This document shows, one piece after another, positions 1 to 10,939 of a DNA stretch of 64,000 bases. Both the position numbers and the translations under genes were made by a program. The notes below the pieces were generated by a model. The model saw nothing but the letters and a program-made list of their open reading frames with translations. It ran no database searches and had not been told where the DNA came from. Every line of letters begins with the position of its first letter. Position 1 is the stretch's first letter. The DNA comes from Anaspis maculata (Eukaryota > Arthropoda > Insecta > Coleoptera > Scraptiidae): NCBI GenBank assembly GCA_949128115.1, contig OX421963.1:41213979-41277978 (forward strand), given 5' to 3'.

Positions 1-1116
1 TGTGGGAGGTCGAAGGTACAAGAAGTTGCCTTTTCAAAAGTTGGTGCTTTTTTGGAATTTTTTTCATTGAACTTCATATTTTGGAGGTCAAGGAACCCAA
101 TGCAATAGTTCCCAGGAAGTGTAATGCACCAGTAGCGTTCCAGACAGCTGCGAAGGGGCCAAGGTGCGATTTTTCATAAAGTCGTCGGGTGCTAAACCGT
201 AACTAATACCGTTTTTGACATGTTTGGTATCATTTCTAATCAAATCGCACATTCTAATTCGACAAGAAGGTATGAAATTCTGATAGAGACGTGTTTAAAC
301 CGGTTTCATCAGAAAAAAAACATGATTTTTTTTACCGTCAAATTTGATGTTTTGCAGCTCTAGTTCCATCAGTGTCCAATGTTAACTATGATTTTGATTT
401 AGACAGTTGGTTTTGGCTATTTCACACACAAATATCATTCGCTGATTTTTTTTCCGGTATTTACAAACTCACGGAGCGATTGTGGCATGTCAAAGCGAGT
501 GTCAAAGCTTGATTTGACGAAACGTGCTATTTCAGAAAAAAAATTAAGCGCCGACGATCAGAAGGTAGCTTTGAATTGGTACTTTAATCATTTTAAGGCA
601 TGATAATAGTTTTCTCTATCAAACAAAATTAAGAAAACCAAAATAAGAGCCGTATTTTAGTCATGACATCATTTTTCTTCCGACAATGCGGAATAAATTT
701 CGCAAAAAACGCGAAGTTTCGATCTATAAATTAGTCGTTTTGTAGCTCCATTTCCATGCATCGTGGTTCAAAACACCCATGATCATAATTTTGACATAGA
801 ATGTTCAATTGAACTATTTAATAGATGAATTTCATAACCAGAAGTTTCTATCGGTGTTACAAAGTCACACGGTAATTTTGTTCTAAAACGTGCATCATGC
901 AGAAATTCAATTTCAAAAGCTCGCATTCTCGGAGAAAAAATGATGTCATGACTAAAATACGACTCCGATTTTACATTTTCCCGTTTTGTTAGATAGAGAA
1001 AACTATTTTCATGCTTTGAAATGAATAAAATACCAAATAAAAGCTACATTCTGATCGTAGCCTAATTTTTCCTATGAAATAGCACGGTTCATCAAATCAA
1101 GCTTTGACTTTTTCCA

Positions 1117-1278
1117 ATTGACTTATTTAACGAGGCAACATTCAGCTATTAGCTGCTCTACTATGCAACGTCGGAGACAGAGCAAAATATCCATGGATGT
1201 AGCGGGATTCGATCCCGCACAGCGCAGGGCGAGTGGGTCAGCTTGCCATCACCTATACCACTTGGCCACGACCGTGCC
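1117..1278 (-). mobile_element. tRNA-derived SINE (Ser/Leu-like head), copy 1
   Basis: Read on the minus strand, a tRNA-like head starts GGTCGTGGCCAAGTGGTATA (A box) and has a B box GGGATCGAATCCC, followed by a body containing AGCTAATAGCTGAAT and GCCTCGTTAAATAAGTC. The same head and body occur at 24633-24808. The anticodon arm does not pair properly, so it is not a functional tRNA. It lies inside the right arm of the foldback element. Confidence 0.7.
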
Positions 1279-1591
1279 GACGACATAATACATCTCAAAA
1301 AAATATGTTTTTTCAAATCATGTTTTTTTTTTATAAACTCGGTTTTAACACAGCTCTATTGAAATTTCATACTCATCTGTATAATCAGAGAGTGCGATTT
1401 ACTTAAAAATGATACCAAACAAGTCAAAAAAGGTGTGAGTCATGGTTTACCACTTTGTGACTTCGTGAAAAATTGCACCTCGGACCCTTCGCAGTCGTCT
1501 GGTATGTCACTGGTGCATTACACTTTCTGGGAACTTATTGCATTGTGCTCCTCGACCTTGAAAATATAAGGTCCAATGAAAAAAGTATTAA

Positions 1592-4422
1592 TAATAATAA
1601 TAATAATAATACTGTTTATTGTTCTTTCAGTGGTAACACTATGAACAAGGGAGTAGAACAAAAATCGAATAATTCAATAAAATTAGGTAAAATAACTAAA
1701 AATATTACAATAGTGCAGTATGGCATAGAGGAAAAAAAAATAAAAAAGGATGTAAAAAGACTGATTATTCATTCCTACTGAATGCTCTTAACTTGAGCAT
1801 TCCCACAATGAAATTAACAATTTTCATGATATCACTCTTATCATTATTCTCAATGAAACGTAGAAGCACCGCCAGATTGTCAATATTGCTCATGTAATGT
1901 GATCTCAAAGGTCTGTAAATTGGACACTCAAAAAGAAGGTGATCTAAGGTTTCTTTTTTGTTCAAATTACAAACAGAACACAGTTCTTCGGTTAATATTC
2001 GATAGCATGACCCCTTCCACGTAAATTTCAAGTACCGATCACTTCCTAGCCTCAACTGGGCTATTACCTTAGTGGCACGAATAGGCAAATCCAACCGCAG
2101 GTATGGTGGGCAGCCAGAACTGAAGGCGAAAGAACTGTACAATGTGGAGAAATTGGAGGATTGCACCCTATTCAGATCATTGTGATGAAGACGTTCCGCA
2201 TAACGAGCAAGAATCTCCTCCTTGTGTCTCATCAAGCTTTGCAAGTTTAGACGCGGCCACAAATCACCAAAACCAACGGACCGGAAGAGCAGCTTCATCT
2301 GAGTAGCCCAACTGTATTTAGCTTCCTCCAAATCAAGTTGTACCAAACGCTTAAAACATATCACTGGAAAACGGCTCGAGTCCATCAGAAAGAGTTTCTC
2401 CAACCAGTTTAAGCATGCCCTGAAAGTAAAGAGTGCTAAATCCGGAACCCCCATCTCTAACCTCACAGCATAATCTGGTGTGTTTTTTGCCAAAGCATAC
2501 AGTCGCTTGAAAAAACAAACTTGAACTCGCTCGAGAAGGTCGGTATATCGGACTCCATACACAGCGATGCAGTGGGACAGTGAATTGACAATAACGGAAT
2601 CATAAAGTCTCATGCGAGACTCCCAACAAATTAACCCAGTTCGAGACATCAATGACGATACCGCCCCGCTCGCAATCTTGGCTCTAGCCACCGACTCTCT
2701 CGCCGCCTGAAGAAACACTGATGAAGAGGTGAAAGATATTCCCAGGTACGTATACTTTTTCACCACCGAGATCTGTTGTTTGTCGTAAAAAAAGTTCATC
2801 CCACTTGTTGAACTAGCAGGGCTTTTACTGAAACAAACGATCTTTGATTTTTCCGTGTTGACAGCTGAATCATTGACCAAGCAGTACTTCTCAAGGACTG
2901 ATAGCTTCCGCGCCAAGTCAATTGGAGACTCTCCCAGAATAACCAAGTCATCTGCGTACAGGAGCACGCAGACATCCACTTTATTGTCAATATTAAGTCC
3001 CACCGAACCAGCCTCGCGAAAATATACGTCGATATCAGATAAAAACAGCGCAAATAGATACGGGCTAAGAGATTCTCCCTGCAAAACTCCCGACTCAACC
3101 TCAAACTTTCGCGTAAACTCCGAGCCGACTCTCACTCTCATAGTAGCACTCTCATACAGACCCTTCATCAACCTAATAAACTTAGCACTGATCCCCAAAT
3201 GATAGAGCTTCTGCCATAACAACGTATGCTTAACAGAATCGAAGGCGCGTCTGAAATCGATAAAAGCTGCGTAAACACGTCGTCCCCTCAACCTTAAATG
3301 GACCTGGATTATAGAATTCAGCACAAATATATTGTCCATACAGCCTCTACCTCTTCTGAAGCCAGATTGACATTCAGGTATCGTACATGTTTTCTCATCC
3401 CACTGAATTAATCGCTGCAGTAATATCTGTGTAAAAAGCTTCGTACAACAGTTCACTAATGCTATCCCTCTATAATTCGACGGATCTACGATGGGTCCCT
3501 TTTTATGAAGCATCGTCAGAATGACCTCACTCCACTGGCTTGGCAACTCTTCCTCAATTAGAATGCGATTGAACAACCCCTGCATGTAAAGCAGCCAATT
3601 CTGAGGACACCCTCCAAAAAACTCGTAAGTGACCCCGTCAATACCCGGTGCCTTTCCAGATTTAGATTTACAAAGTGCGCAGAAAAGTTCATCAGTCGTG
3701 ATCGGGATATCCAAGATCTGACAGCCTGCGTCGTAAAAAAAAGTGTTTGAGGAAATACGTGTTTCCGAAATGTAAATCGATTGGTAAAACTGTTCCCAGG
3801 TCTCGAGAGGTATTATGTCCTTATTACAGGTTGTTCCACGGAACGATCTAAGAGTTTTCCAGAAAAGTGCCGAGTTCCTAACATTGCTTAAGGCTTCGAT
3901 GTGTAGTTTCTCAAATTCAGACTTTTTGAATTTTAGTAATCTGTTGTATCGCTTTTTTGCTGTGAGGTATTTGTTTACAAAGACTTGCGAAAAATGGTTA
4001 TGTTTACAAATATTTAACTTTGTCTTAAGTTCTCTCCTAGCTGAAACGCAATCCCGGTCGAACCATTTCTTTGGGCTAACTGCTTTTTTACCATCCGAGA
4101 CATATTTCACGAGACCAACTTTTTTCCCAATTTCAGTTATTGTTCGGCATAAATTGTCATACATTTCTTGAGCACAGCCACCCCTAGCTACGTTTGGTGA
4201 ATGTTGCATTTCAACCTTAAACTCCGTACCTAACTCATTCCTCCATCTCAGACGCACTGTGCGGCTAGTCCTGCCTTTCGGTGAGGATCGATCCGTGCAC
4301 CAATTAAACGAAATTTGTAATTCTAGTCTGATGGGAAAATGGTCAGATTCAACTACATCGTTCATAACAAGGAAATACTTGTTGAGGAAATACTTGAAAT
4401 TTATTACTTTTTTTTTTTTTAC
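1592..4422 (-). mobile_element. 5'-truncated LINE retrotransposon with target-site duplication
   Basis: The insertion is flanked by a 15 bp direct repeat, TGAAAAAAGTATTAA, at 1577-1591 and 4423-4437. Its 3' end (left side, minus orientation) is a (TAA)n run at 1589-1611, and its 5' end is cut off inside the endonuclease domain. It sits in the right arm of the foldback element, whose arm sequence resumes immediately after the duplication. Tail, duplication and truncation are the usual signs of target-primed reverse transcription. Confidence 0.85.
1765..4422 (-). CDS. LINE ORF2: end of endonuclease plus reverse transcriptase
   Basis: This uninterrupted ORF of about 890 residues encodes the replication protein of a non-LTR retrotransposon. 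It begins inside the apurinic-type endonuclease domain, with the final SDHFPI motif visible near the start. A reverse transcriptase follows: KAPGIDGV near the fingers, motif A AFIDFRRAFDSVKH, motif B GVLQGESLSPYLFALFL and the catalytic motif C LLYADDLVIL. Near the C terminus is a cysteine/histidine cluster of form C-x2-C-x8-H-x4-C (CSVCNLNKKETLDHLLFEC), as in many LINE ORF2 proteins. No RNase H domain is seen. The frame runs on to 4545 only because the flanking foldback arm happens to be open, so about 40 N-terminal residues are not LINE-derived. Clade is uncertain. The intact frame suggests a recent insertion, but most of the endonuclease is missing. Confidence 0.9.
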   Translation of the reverse strand, partial: VKKKKVINFKYFLNKYFLVMNDVVESDHFPIRLELQISFNWCTDRSSPKGRTSRTVRLRWRNELGTEFKVEMQHSPNVARGGCAQEMYDNLCRTITEIGKKVGLVKYVSDGKKAVSPKKWFDRDCVSARRELKTKLNICKHNHFSQVFVNKYLTAKKRYNRLLKFKKSEFEKLHIEALSNVRNSALFWKTLRSFRGTTCNKDIIPLETWEQFYQSIYISETRISSNTFFYDAGCQILDIPITTDELFCALCKSKSGKAPGIDGVTYEFFGGCPQNWLLYMQGLFNRILIEEELPSQWSEVILTMLHKKGPIVDPSNYRGIALVNCCTKLFTQILLQRLIQWDEKTCTIPECQSGFRRGRGCMDNIFVLNSIIQVHLRLRGRRVYAAFIDFRRAFDSVKHTLLWQKLYHLGISAKFIRLMKGLYESATMRVRVGSEFTRKFEVESGVLQGESLSPYLFALFLSDIDVYFREAGSVGLNIDNKVDVCVLLYADDLVILGESPIDLARKLSVLEKYCLVNDSAVNTEKSKIVCFSKSPASSTSGMNFFYDKQQISVVKKYTYLGISFTSSSVFLQAARESVARAKIASGAVSSLMSRTGLICWESRMRLYDSVIVNSLSHCIAVYGVRYTDLLERVQVCFFKRLYALAKNTPDYAVRLEMGVPDLALFTFRACLNWLEKLFLMDSSRFPVICFKRLVQLDLEEAKYSWATQMKLLFRSVGFGDLWPRLNLQSLMRHKEEILARYAERLHHNDLNRVQSSNFSTLYSSFAFSSGCPPYLRLDLPIRATKVIAQLRLGSDRYLKFTWKGSCYRILTEELCSVCNLNKKETLDHLLFECPIYRPLRSHYMSNIDNLAVLLRFIENNDKSDIMKIVNFIVGMLKLRAFSRNE

Positions 4423-4490
4423 TGAAAAAAGTATTAAAAAAAGCAAACATTTCAAAAATGGTAACTTCTTGTACCTTCGACCTCCCACAG

Positions 4491-4971
4491 AAAAAATGCC
4501 AAGCCTCGGATAGATGGGGACTTTTAGTGTGTTTTTCCCCATCAAATTCTGAAGAGATTCTCAAATTTAAAGATTTTCGTTAATTTATTCCGGCTTAAAA
4601 CCTGTTTTACCTGGACTATTATCTCCATGCTATGCGAGGAAAAAAAATCGATACTGGATGATTACAGCACCTTCTGGTTGACCGCGTTCAATCACAATCT
4701 AATATAGCCGTTTCCGGTGACCAGAGATGCTTGCATATCAAATTTCAGTTTAATTGAATGACTTGTTTGGAAGTTTTCGTGGACGAGAAACACCCGTTCA
4801 CAATAATACTGTCCCAGCTGGAGCTGAACAAGTGAAATCCCGCGGGCCGCTGGACGGAGGAGCAAGAGGGCAATTTTGTTCTTTTCGAGTTTCGAGAAGT
4901 TTTTCCCAATTATTTTACTAGATATCTAGAATTATTGACAGGAAATTTTTTGACATCACATCATCACAATG
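4491..4971. other. Unassigned spacer
   Basis: No coding region or clear repeat is visible between the foldback element and the hAT-like element. Confidence 0.5.
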
Positions 4972-5046
4972 ATCTGATTCAGTGGCGCCGAATAGACCTT
5001 TATTTGTGGCGCTCGCCATACCTCAAAATAGGGGGGGGGGGGTCTG

Positions 5047-5155
5047 GAGGGAAAAAAGAAAAAATGGAAAAGAAGGGGAGAGAAGAAGGGGAGAGAAGAA
5101 CTGGAGAGAAGAAGGGAGGAGAAGAAGGGAGAGAAAGAAGAGGAAGAGAGAAACC
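5047..5155. repeat. GA-rich simple sequence
   Basis: Purine-only irregular repeat of GAAGAAGGGGAGAG-like units. Open frames across it are compositional artefacts. Confidence 0.85.
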
Positions 5156-5546
5156 CAGCAAATAATTGGATATCAGGATTATTAGGTACATTGAATCTGA
5201 ATGACAGTTATTTACGATGTACCTAGGAGGTAATAGGTAACGTATGATCAAAACCATTTTACCTCAAGAGTGCTATCACTTTTTTTTGTCTTTTTCGATT
5301 GTTGGTAGTATGTCCTGCAATTTACTTCAGAGTGACATCTGCATGTTATTTGAAAATCTTCAATGCATGTCGGTGAGGAATACGACCACTCTCCGTTTCC
5401 CAATTTTGAGCCATTCCAAAAATAACTTACAATGAAAGCTTTTTATCGAGCTTTTTATTCAATTTCAAACATTCTCAGATACGGACATTGGCATTCAACA
5501 GTTTATTCACTCATTATGGTCACGATTATGGTCAACCTTTGATATA

Positions 5547-5671
5547 CCGTGTGATCCAAACCATTCCGAATTGGGGTAGACTAGACTATGCCCTAGCAAA
5601 AAGCAGTTTTGCATCCCAGAATTTGGCCATGTCACAGTCTACCCCAATTCGGAATGATTTGGATCACACGG
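5547..5671. mobile_element. 125 bp hairpin MITE, TA target duplication
   Basis: Arms of about 38 bp starting CCGTGTGATCCAAACCATTC are inverted at 5633-5671 and flanked by TA on both sides. The terminal motif YCGTGTGATC(C)AAA is shared with the hairpin at 60288-60407, so the two are probably one family, perhaps mobilised by a Tc1/mariner-type transposase. Confidence 0.8.
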
Positions 5672-6524
5672 TATAAAATATTGATAATTTTATAGCACTC
5701 TAGAGGGATGCAAAAAAGTTTTGACCATAAATCGTATACGGATTTCAACAGCCAATCAAATGGACTAGGAAAATCTTACGATCTTATGATCCCACAAAAA
5801 ACTTTCGATTTTTGTGCCTACCTACATTGCGCTGCACTGCACACTACACACTATTCATATGGAATGGCAGATAAGTTGGTTTTATTGCTCTTGATAAAAC
5901 TGGGGCCCAATTCAACAAGAGCGTCTTGATGAGACAAAGCTCTCCGACTACTGCAACATCGGACGGTCGGACCGAAACTGCACAGACGCCAGTTTCGCCC
6001 CTATTGAGGGCTCATTAGTACACGGGCATTCAGTCAAACTATCCGATTCTGTGGTAACCAAAGATCTCATGGTAATATACACCCAGGAGGACTCCTAATA
6101 TGTGAGTCCTTTAATCGGCGCCATCTATCAAAGGCATTCCGCAGATGCTATATTTCAAGGCATCAGGCATGCGAGGAAATTAACAGAATTCCAGGTAAAG
6201 CAACACCGTCGCCAAGAGCATCGATGGTTCACATGTATACTCAAGCCGACTAGAGCAATGTTAAAAGACGCTGTATGGTCCTAAGAGGCGCAATATTTAT
6301 TTATATTTGCGTGTTTGTTGTCTTTTAAGAGTGTCTTACCCGGTTTTACCCACAAACTACACAGCAATATTTTCTGTTAGAGTTCCTTAACTTGAAATTT
6401 AGCCCATGTCATCTAGGTAGGTACTTGAAGGGGTATATTCAAGAGTTTTCGAAAATTTCTCACTTTGAAAAGATAATGAAATCTATATGGACAATTTGGT
6501 CAGCGGCTTCCCTTATTTTGCTTA

Positions 6525-6555
6525 TTATTGTTATTATTATTATTATTATTATTTC
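6525..6555. repeat. (TTA)n microsatellite
   Basis: Run of TTA/TTG triplets inside the hAT-like element. Confidence 0.85.
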
Positions 6556-6989
6556 TAAAAATGTCGCCTGCGGCGCTAGTTGCATAAGTGGGTCTTAGGC
6601 CCTCCGGCCCGACTGTAGCGTGGCAATAGGGGGGGGGTCTGAAATTTTCTTCGCCATAGTAACTTTTTATGAGTTCGGCGCCACTGAATCTGATTCAGTA
6701 TGGTATTGTTACGGAGCTTGGCTCCCAGCACTGCCGAACGGTGATGGAGACGGAGACCGTAACGTGCGGACAAGACACACACCTGCATAATTGGCGGAGG
6801 AGCCGTGCAATATTTGTGAAGCCGATGACAGTCTTCGGGGCATTTCCGGAAGAAACTGGAATAAAGCTGTCGAAGTCTAATAAACTCAAAAATTTAAGTT
6901 TTATTTGATAACTCAAAAACTACAGGATTTTAAACAAATTAAGCGATAACCGAGGCAACGAAAAAAGAAACTTTTAGTTAGCAATCGTG

Positions 6990-7480
6990 GTTTCCACCTC
7001 CACCGTATCCCGGTCGGGCGCTATGGATTTTCAAAGTACCGAAAATGTCTTTCCCGGTCGAAATCATCCGAGACGGCTGAAGCCCACAAGAACTGAAGCG
7101 GCCGACCGGTGTTTGACCAGAACGACCATGCTGACTCACCGAAGAAGGCAGCTCCTATAGCAGACGATAGACTTTTATGAAAAATGTTGACTGTTATCGA
7201 AGGTAGGTTAAATTCGACGTTGCGTAGGCCCATCTTCAATAATTGCGACATGTTTCCGTTTTTCGACGGTGATTTTTTCAAAACAAAACTTGCAAATTAC
7301 CGAAATAGAAAAAAATCCGTGCAAACTTTGATTTGTGATGAACCTCACGGAATATTCATTTCAGGTGCCAGGCATGCTTGCAAAATTTTTGAACCCCGAC
7401 ATGAACAGTGGTTTTCGAATTTTTCCGACTTGAGGAAATGCATGCAACTTTTTTATCCGTAAACCGATCAACATCAAATT
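6990..7480 (-). mobile_element. Family A dispersed repeat, partial copy
   Basis: Read inverted, this matches the middle of the family A copies at 11570-11720 and 26750-26900: the stretch encoding no protein around 'ttttcgacggtgattttttc', then 'acctcacggaatattcattt'. No transposase is seen and the boundaries are approximate. Confidence 0.6.
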
Positions 7481-7503
7481 TCGAGATGCCTCAAATCTGT
7501 AGA

Positions 7504-7720
7504 CGGCCCCGTGGCGCAGGCGGTCGAGTGGCTGCCTGCGACGCGGAAGTCCCGGGTTCGATTCCCGGTGAAAAGTCTTGGTGTTGTGTTGTCCGAAATT
7601 TGCACTTTTCTGAGTTTATTAACCTGATAAATAAACGGGCAAACTCCCATGGCGAGAAAAAGCCGATAAGGAGAAAAACATTTATTTTATCATTTTATTT
7701 ATTAAGCGCGGTACTAAATT
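7504..7720 (+). mobile_element. tRNA-like SINE, second family
   Basis: A tRNA-like head runs GGCCCCGTGGCGCAGGCGGT with B box GGGTTCGATTCCC at 7552-7564. An unrelated body and an A/T-rich tail (ATTTTATCATTTTATTT) follow. The anticodon stem does not form and the 3' acceptor strand does not pair, so a SINE head is preferred to a tRNA gene. Only this copy was found here, so family membership is inferred. Confidence 0.45.
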
Positions 7721-10700
7721 GTTGAGCTTGGTCCATATGACAACGTCCGAAAACAAAAGGCTCTATCACGCAGAGTACAGCCAAGCCAATTGTATCCCAG
7801 TGTCGGTGTAACCTTCGGGAAATTTTGATTAGGGCATCGTTCTTGAAAAATTCCAATATGAATGTTGCACTGCATCTTAAAAAAAAACATCGATTTTAAT
7901 TTCCTAAGAATCCAAATATGAATGAATAATAATTGAACTTGTTTTGATTGAGTAAATGGCTATTGAATAGTATTTGACTTGTTCACGAAAACCATTGATT
8001 GTGACACATGTCATGACTGCTGTATGATAATCATTTTGACTCAAACCATGAGACACTGACCGAGGTCCGTGTCAGTTGAATAAAAAGGGTACGTTATTGG
8101 TTTCATCAAAGTTTGGTGACAGCACAAGATGAGCTTTAAAAGCTCAATCCGTACAGTCGTTGAAAAGCTCTGCAGATCATGACTCACAAGCCATTGGATG
8201 ACGACGAAAAAAACACGTATTTCTCTAGAAAATGTACACAAATCGACATGAAAAGTTTTCACAAAAAATATTTGTCAAGTTTTTATCATAGTTACTGTTT
8301 ATTTATTACAGATCAGTCATCCCAGATAATGGGATTACTTTTATCATGCTCATAAAAAACTTAAATTATTGATTGTAGAAGCAGGTAGGTACCTACATCT
8401 ACAGCTAATCTAGAAAAGAAACGAAGCCTCTCGAGATTTATTTCCCGCCAAATATATCACTTGAGTTATACTTAATGAATTTTCAAAAGAATATATTCCC
8501 ACCTACACTACAGCACAGCTCTTCAAGATAACTGTGTTGTTACCAATGTTGTTACTTATTAAGGAGCACTTCAAATGAGCACCAAAATACATAGGTACTT
8601 TTTGAGCACCAAATGTCTGTGACAAATTCGATCACCGAACGTCAAGATAATATACTTGGACACCAAAAGCATTATTTTATTATAATGGGTTATAATTCCA
8701 AAGCTGGAAATACAACAAGCCCATGGGGCGATTTGCACAAAATCTGCGGCGCATACGCCAAAAAGAACTCCAAAAAAAATATTGTCATTAAAACCAGTTT
8801 CATATCGTAACACTTCAGGCGTGAAGATTATTGGTACTATTTAGAATTTTTAAGTGACATGTCCCAATTTATGCATAGTGTAGGCATATCGATAAGAAAG
8901 CAAATATCCGAGACCGGCAAGTCAAATAATACAGCAAAGTGAGGAAACGCCAGTATAACGCGCGAACACATTACATTCTCAGAAAATTGACGGAAGTGTT
9001 GTTTGCTCAAAAATGTTAATCTAAAGACGACACGTAGAGCGTAGAGGTAGTTACACCGATATTTGGTTTTTGCGGTTATCTGTTCTGGTTCCATTCAAAC
9101 TTCGAATGCAAAATTCCTATAATGTGTGTGTGAGAGATAAATTTTGTCAATAAGCAAATATTGGTATTTCCTCGCACCTAATATCGCACTTCAAATTTCT
9201 TATCAAGGTAGTTAGGTACCAACCAAGTACCTAGTGTTAGTGCAAGTTTCGCGCCAAGAAAAATACTATGTGTAACTTGTTGTGCCCTACATAAAACCTT
9301 ATCCAATCGCCAGCAAAATTGTCCATTGTTGGCATTGTTTTATATTTTTTAGCAGAACCTCCCACATTCGGACCAACTACTTATACAGTAATGATACCTT
9401 GCAAACGACATGAAGAGGGATGAAGGAATTTCCTGGAAAGTTTAGCTTTGTAATAAAAGGCATCAGTACGTGAACGTTTAGCTTGACGGTTTTATGTTAC
9501 GTTAGGTATAAGAATTGTCATCGTGAGAAAAAGCTGCTGGGATGTGATAAGAAAATCACGAAGTTGTCAAATTCCTCCTTGACGGCGAAGAAGTAAAAGT
9601 GTAATTCAGAAACGAACGCCAACTTTACAAAACAATTTTTCCACTTGAAAAGATCATACATAATAAGGAGAAAAGCAATACAACAATGGTGCTATTAGAT
9701 GATTTTAAAGCACAACACACACGGCAATTTTGGAAAGAAGAACAATATTGACATGGAGGCAAAAATACGGTCTGCATTAGACCTTCGCGCATTACGTAAA
9801 CATTAATGAAAAGAGTAATTTGAAGTAAAAGCAGCAATTATCATTTTCTACTAACTAGTGTTCCGATTTTAAAGACACTGGCAAGGTTTGAGGTAGGTAT
9901 GTATCTCAAAGATGTAGGTACTGGGCTAATCTTGTTTGAGGAAGCTTAAAATTTTAATTGCAGTATTGATAAGAAAGTGCCGAGGACCGAAAATTTTCAA
10001 CTGAAAACTCCCCGCGCTAAAACTAACAATGCATAATAAAGTTGACGTGTGTGCCCCGTTTTATGACAACAATAACATATACATTTTAATGACAAATGCT
10101 TACGTTCCTTTCAACAATTACTTTAGAAAAAAAAATTATATTAATTGAATGTTTTGAAACAAAAGAGAAACTCACCAATTGCAGTAGGCTAGGTGGTCAA
10201 GTTGTCGTGACACGGCGATGATTCGAATCGAAACAAAAATTTAAATCGCACCTCCACGCCAACTTGTTCGAAAACTATTGTAAAACTAATGAAAAAATAT
10301 AAGCGCTGGGTGAAAAGACGATATGTTGAGCGCGGTGCGCAGCCGCGTTGATAAGTTTAACCGCGCTTAGTTTATCGCGTTGCTTATAAGTACAATACTT
10401 CTTAAGTTCTTGCTGATAGGCATATAGCTACCTACCTACAAGCGGCAATTATTGCCCATAATATACAGAGTGTAAACTTTTCGATGATTGTTGAGCAACG
10501 AAACCCCGTCGATGGAGAGGAGTTATTTAGTTCAATAACGCTTCGTAAATCCACAAAAAAAAAGTCGCTAATTTATTTTCATTTTTTAAGCAAGAGCAAT
10601 AACAATGGGCACACCTAAAATCATTACCTATACTGAAACTGTTGATGAAATTATCCAGAAAGACAGCGAATTCTCCATTTTGGGAATAATTTCATTACTT

Positions 10701-10935
10701 TTTAAAACTGTAGATAGATCCTGGCTGAAAAAAGTCGTAAGTAGGCAGAGCAGAGTGCTTTTTGATGCGGAGTTCAGATAGTTTTTCGGGGTTTAGCTGG
10801 TATCAGACTCTGATTATGTAGGTTGACATAATGTCATAGACATAAAGAAATGGCCCATGGGTACCTTTCGATTATTTTATCGAAATATAAATAGATTCGT
10901 ACCTAATCAATTTTTTCAATAAAAATGTACCTGTG
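7721..10935. other. Long non-coding stretch
   Basis: Apart from short GTAGGTACCTAC-type runs (for example 8383-8396) nothing recognisable is present. ORFs are short, of random composition and without protein-family motifs. Confidence 0.5.
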
Positions 10936-10939
10936 GACA

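Larger units (their letters stand above)
1..4490. mobile_element. Foldback (long inverted repeat) element, interrupted by a LINE and a SINE
   Basis: The segment 1-820 is the imperfect inverted repeat of 820-1577 plus 4424-4490. For example the block around 121-260 reads inverted around 1380-1521, 505-535 pairs with 1075-1100, and 659-683 pairs with 930-960. The outermost end, TGTGGGAGGTCGAAGGTACA at position 1, returns inverted at 4470-4489. The centre is near 805-820. No protein of its own is visible, so it is a non-autonomous foldback or long-TIR element. Its right arm is split by the LINE at 1592-4422 and carries a SINE at 1117-1278. The left end lies at the window edge, so the element may extend further. 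Confidence 0.75.
4980..6687. mobile_element. Non-autonomous hAT-like element, 1.7 kb
   Basis: The ends are inverted repeats starting CAGTGGCGCCGAA (4980) and ending TTCGGCGCCACTGA (6687). They are flanked by the 8 bp direct repeat ATCTGATT at 4972-4979 and 6688-6695, the length typical of hAT elements. Each end is followed inward by a poly-G run (about 5031-5041 and 6630-6638). The interior holds a GA-rich tract (5050-5155), a nested MITE (5547-5671) and a (TTA)n run near 6525-6555. No hAT transposase is recognisable. The right end carries one extra A before the duplication. Confidence 0.75.

Noticed and set aside
10185..10235. tRNA or SINE near a GATTCGAATC motif
   Set aside because: Only a B box-like 10-mer is present; no A box at the right distance and no second copy.
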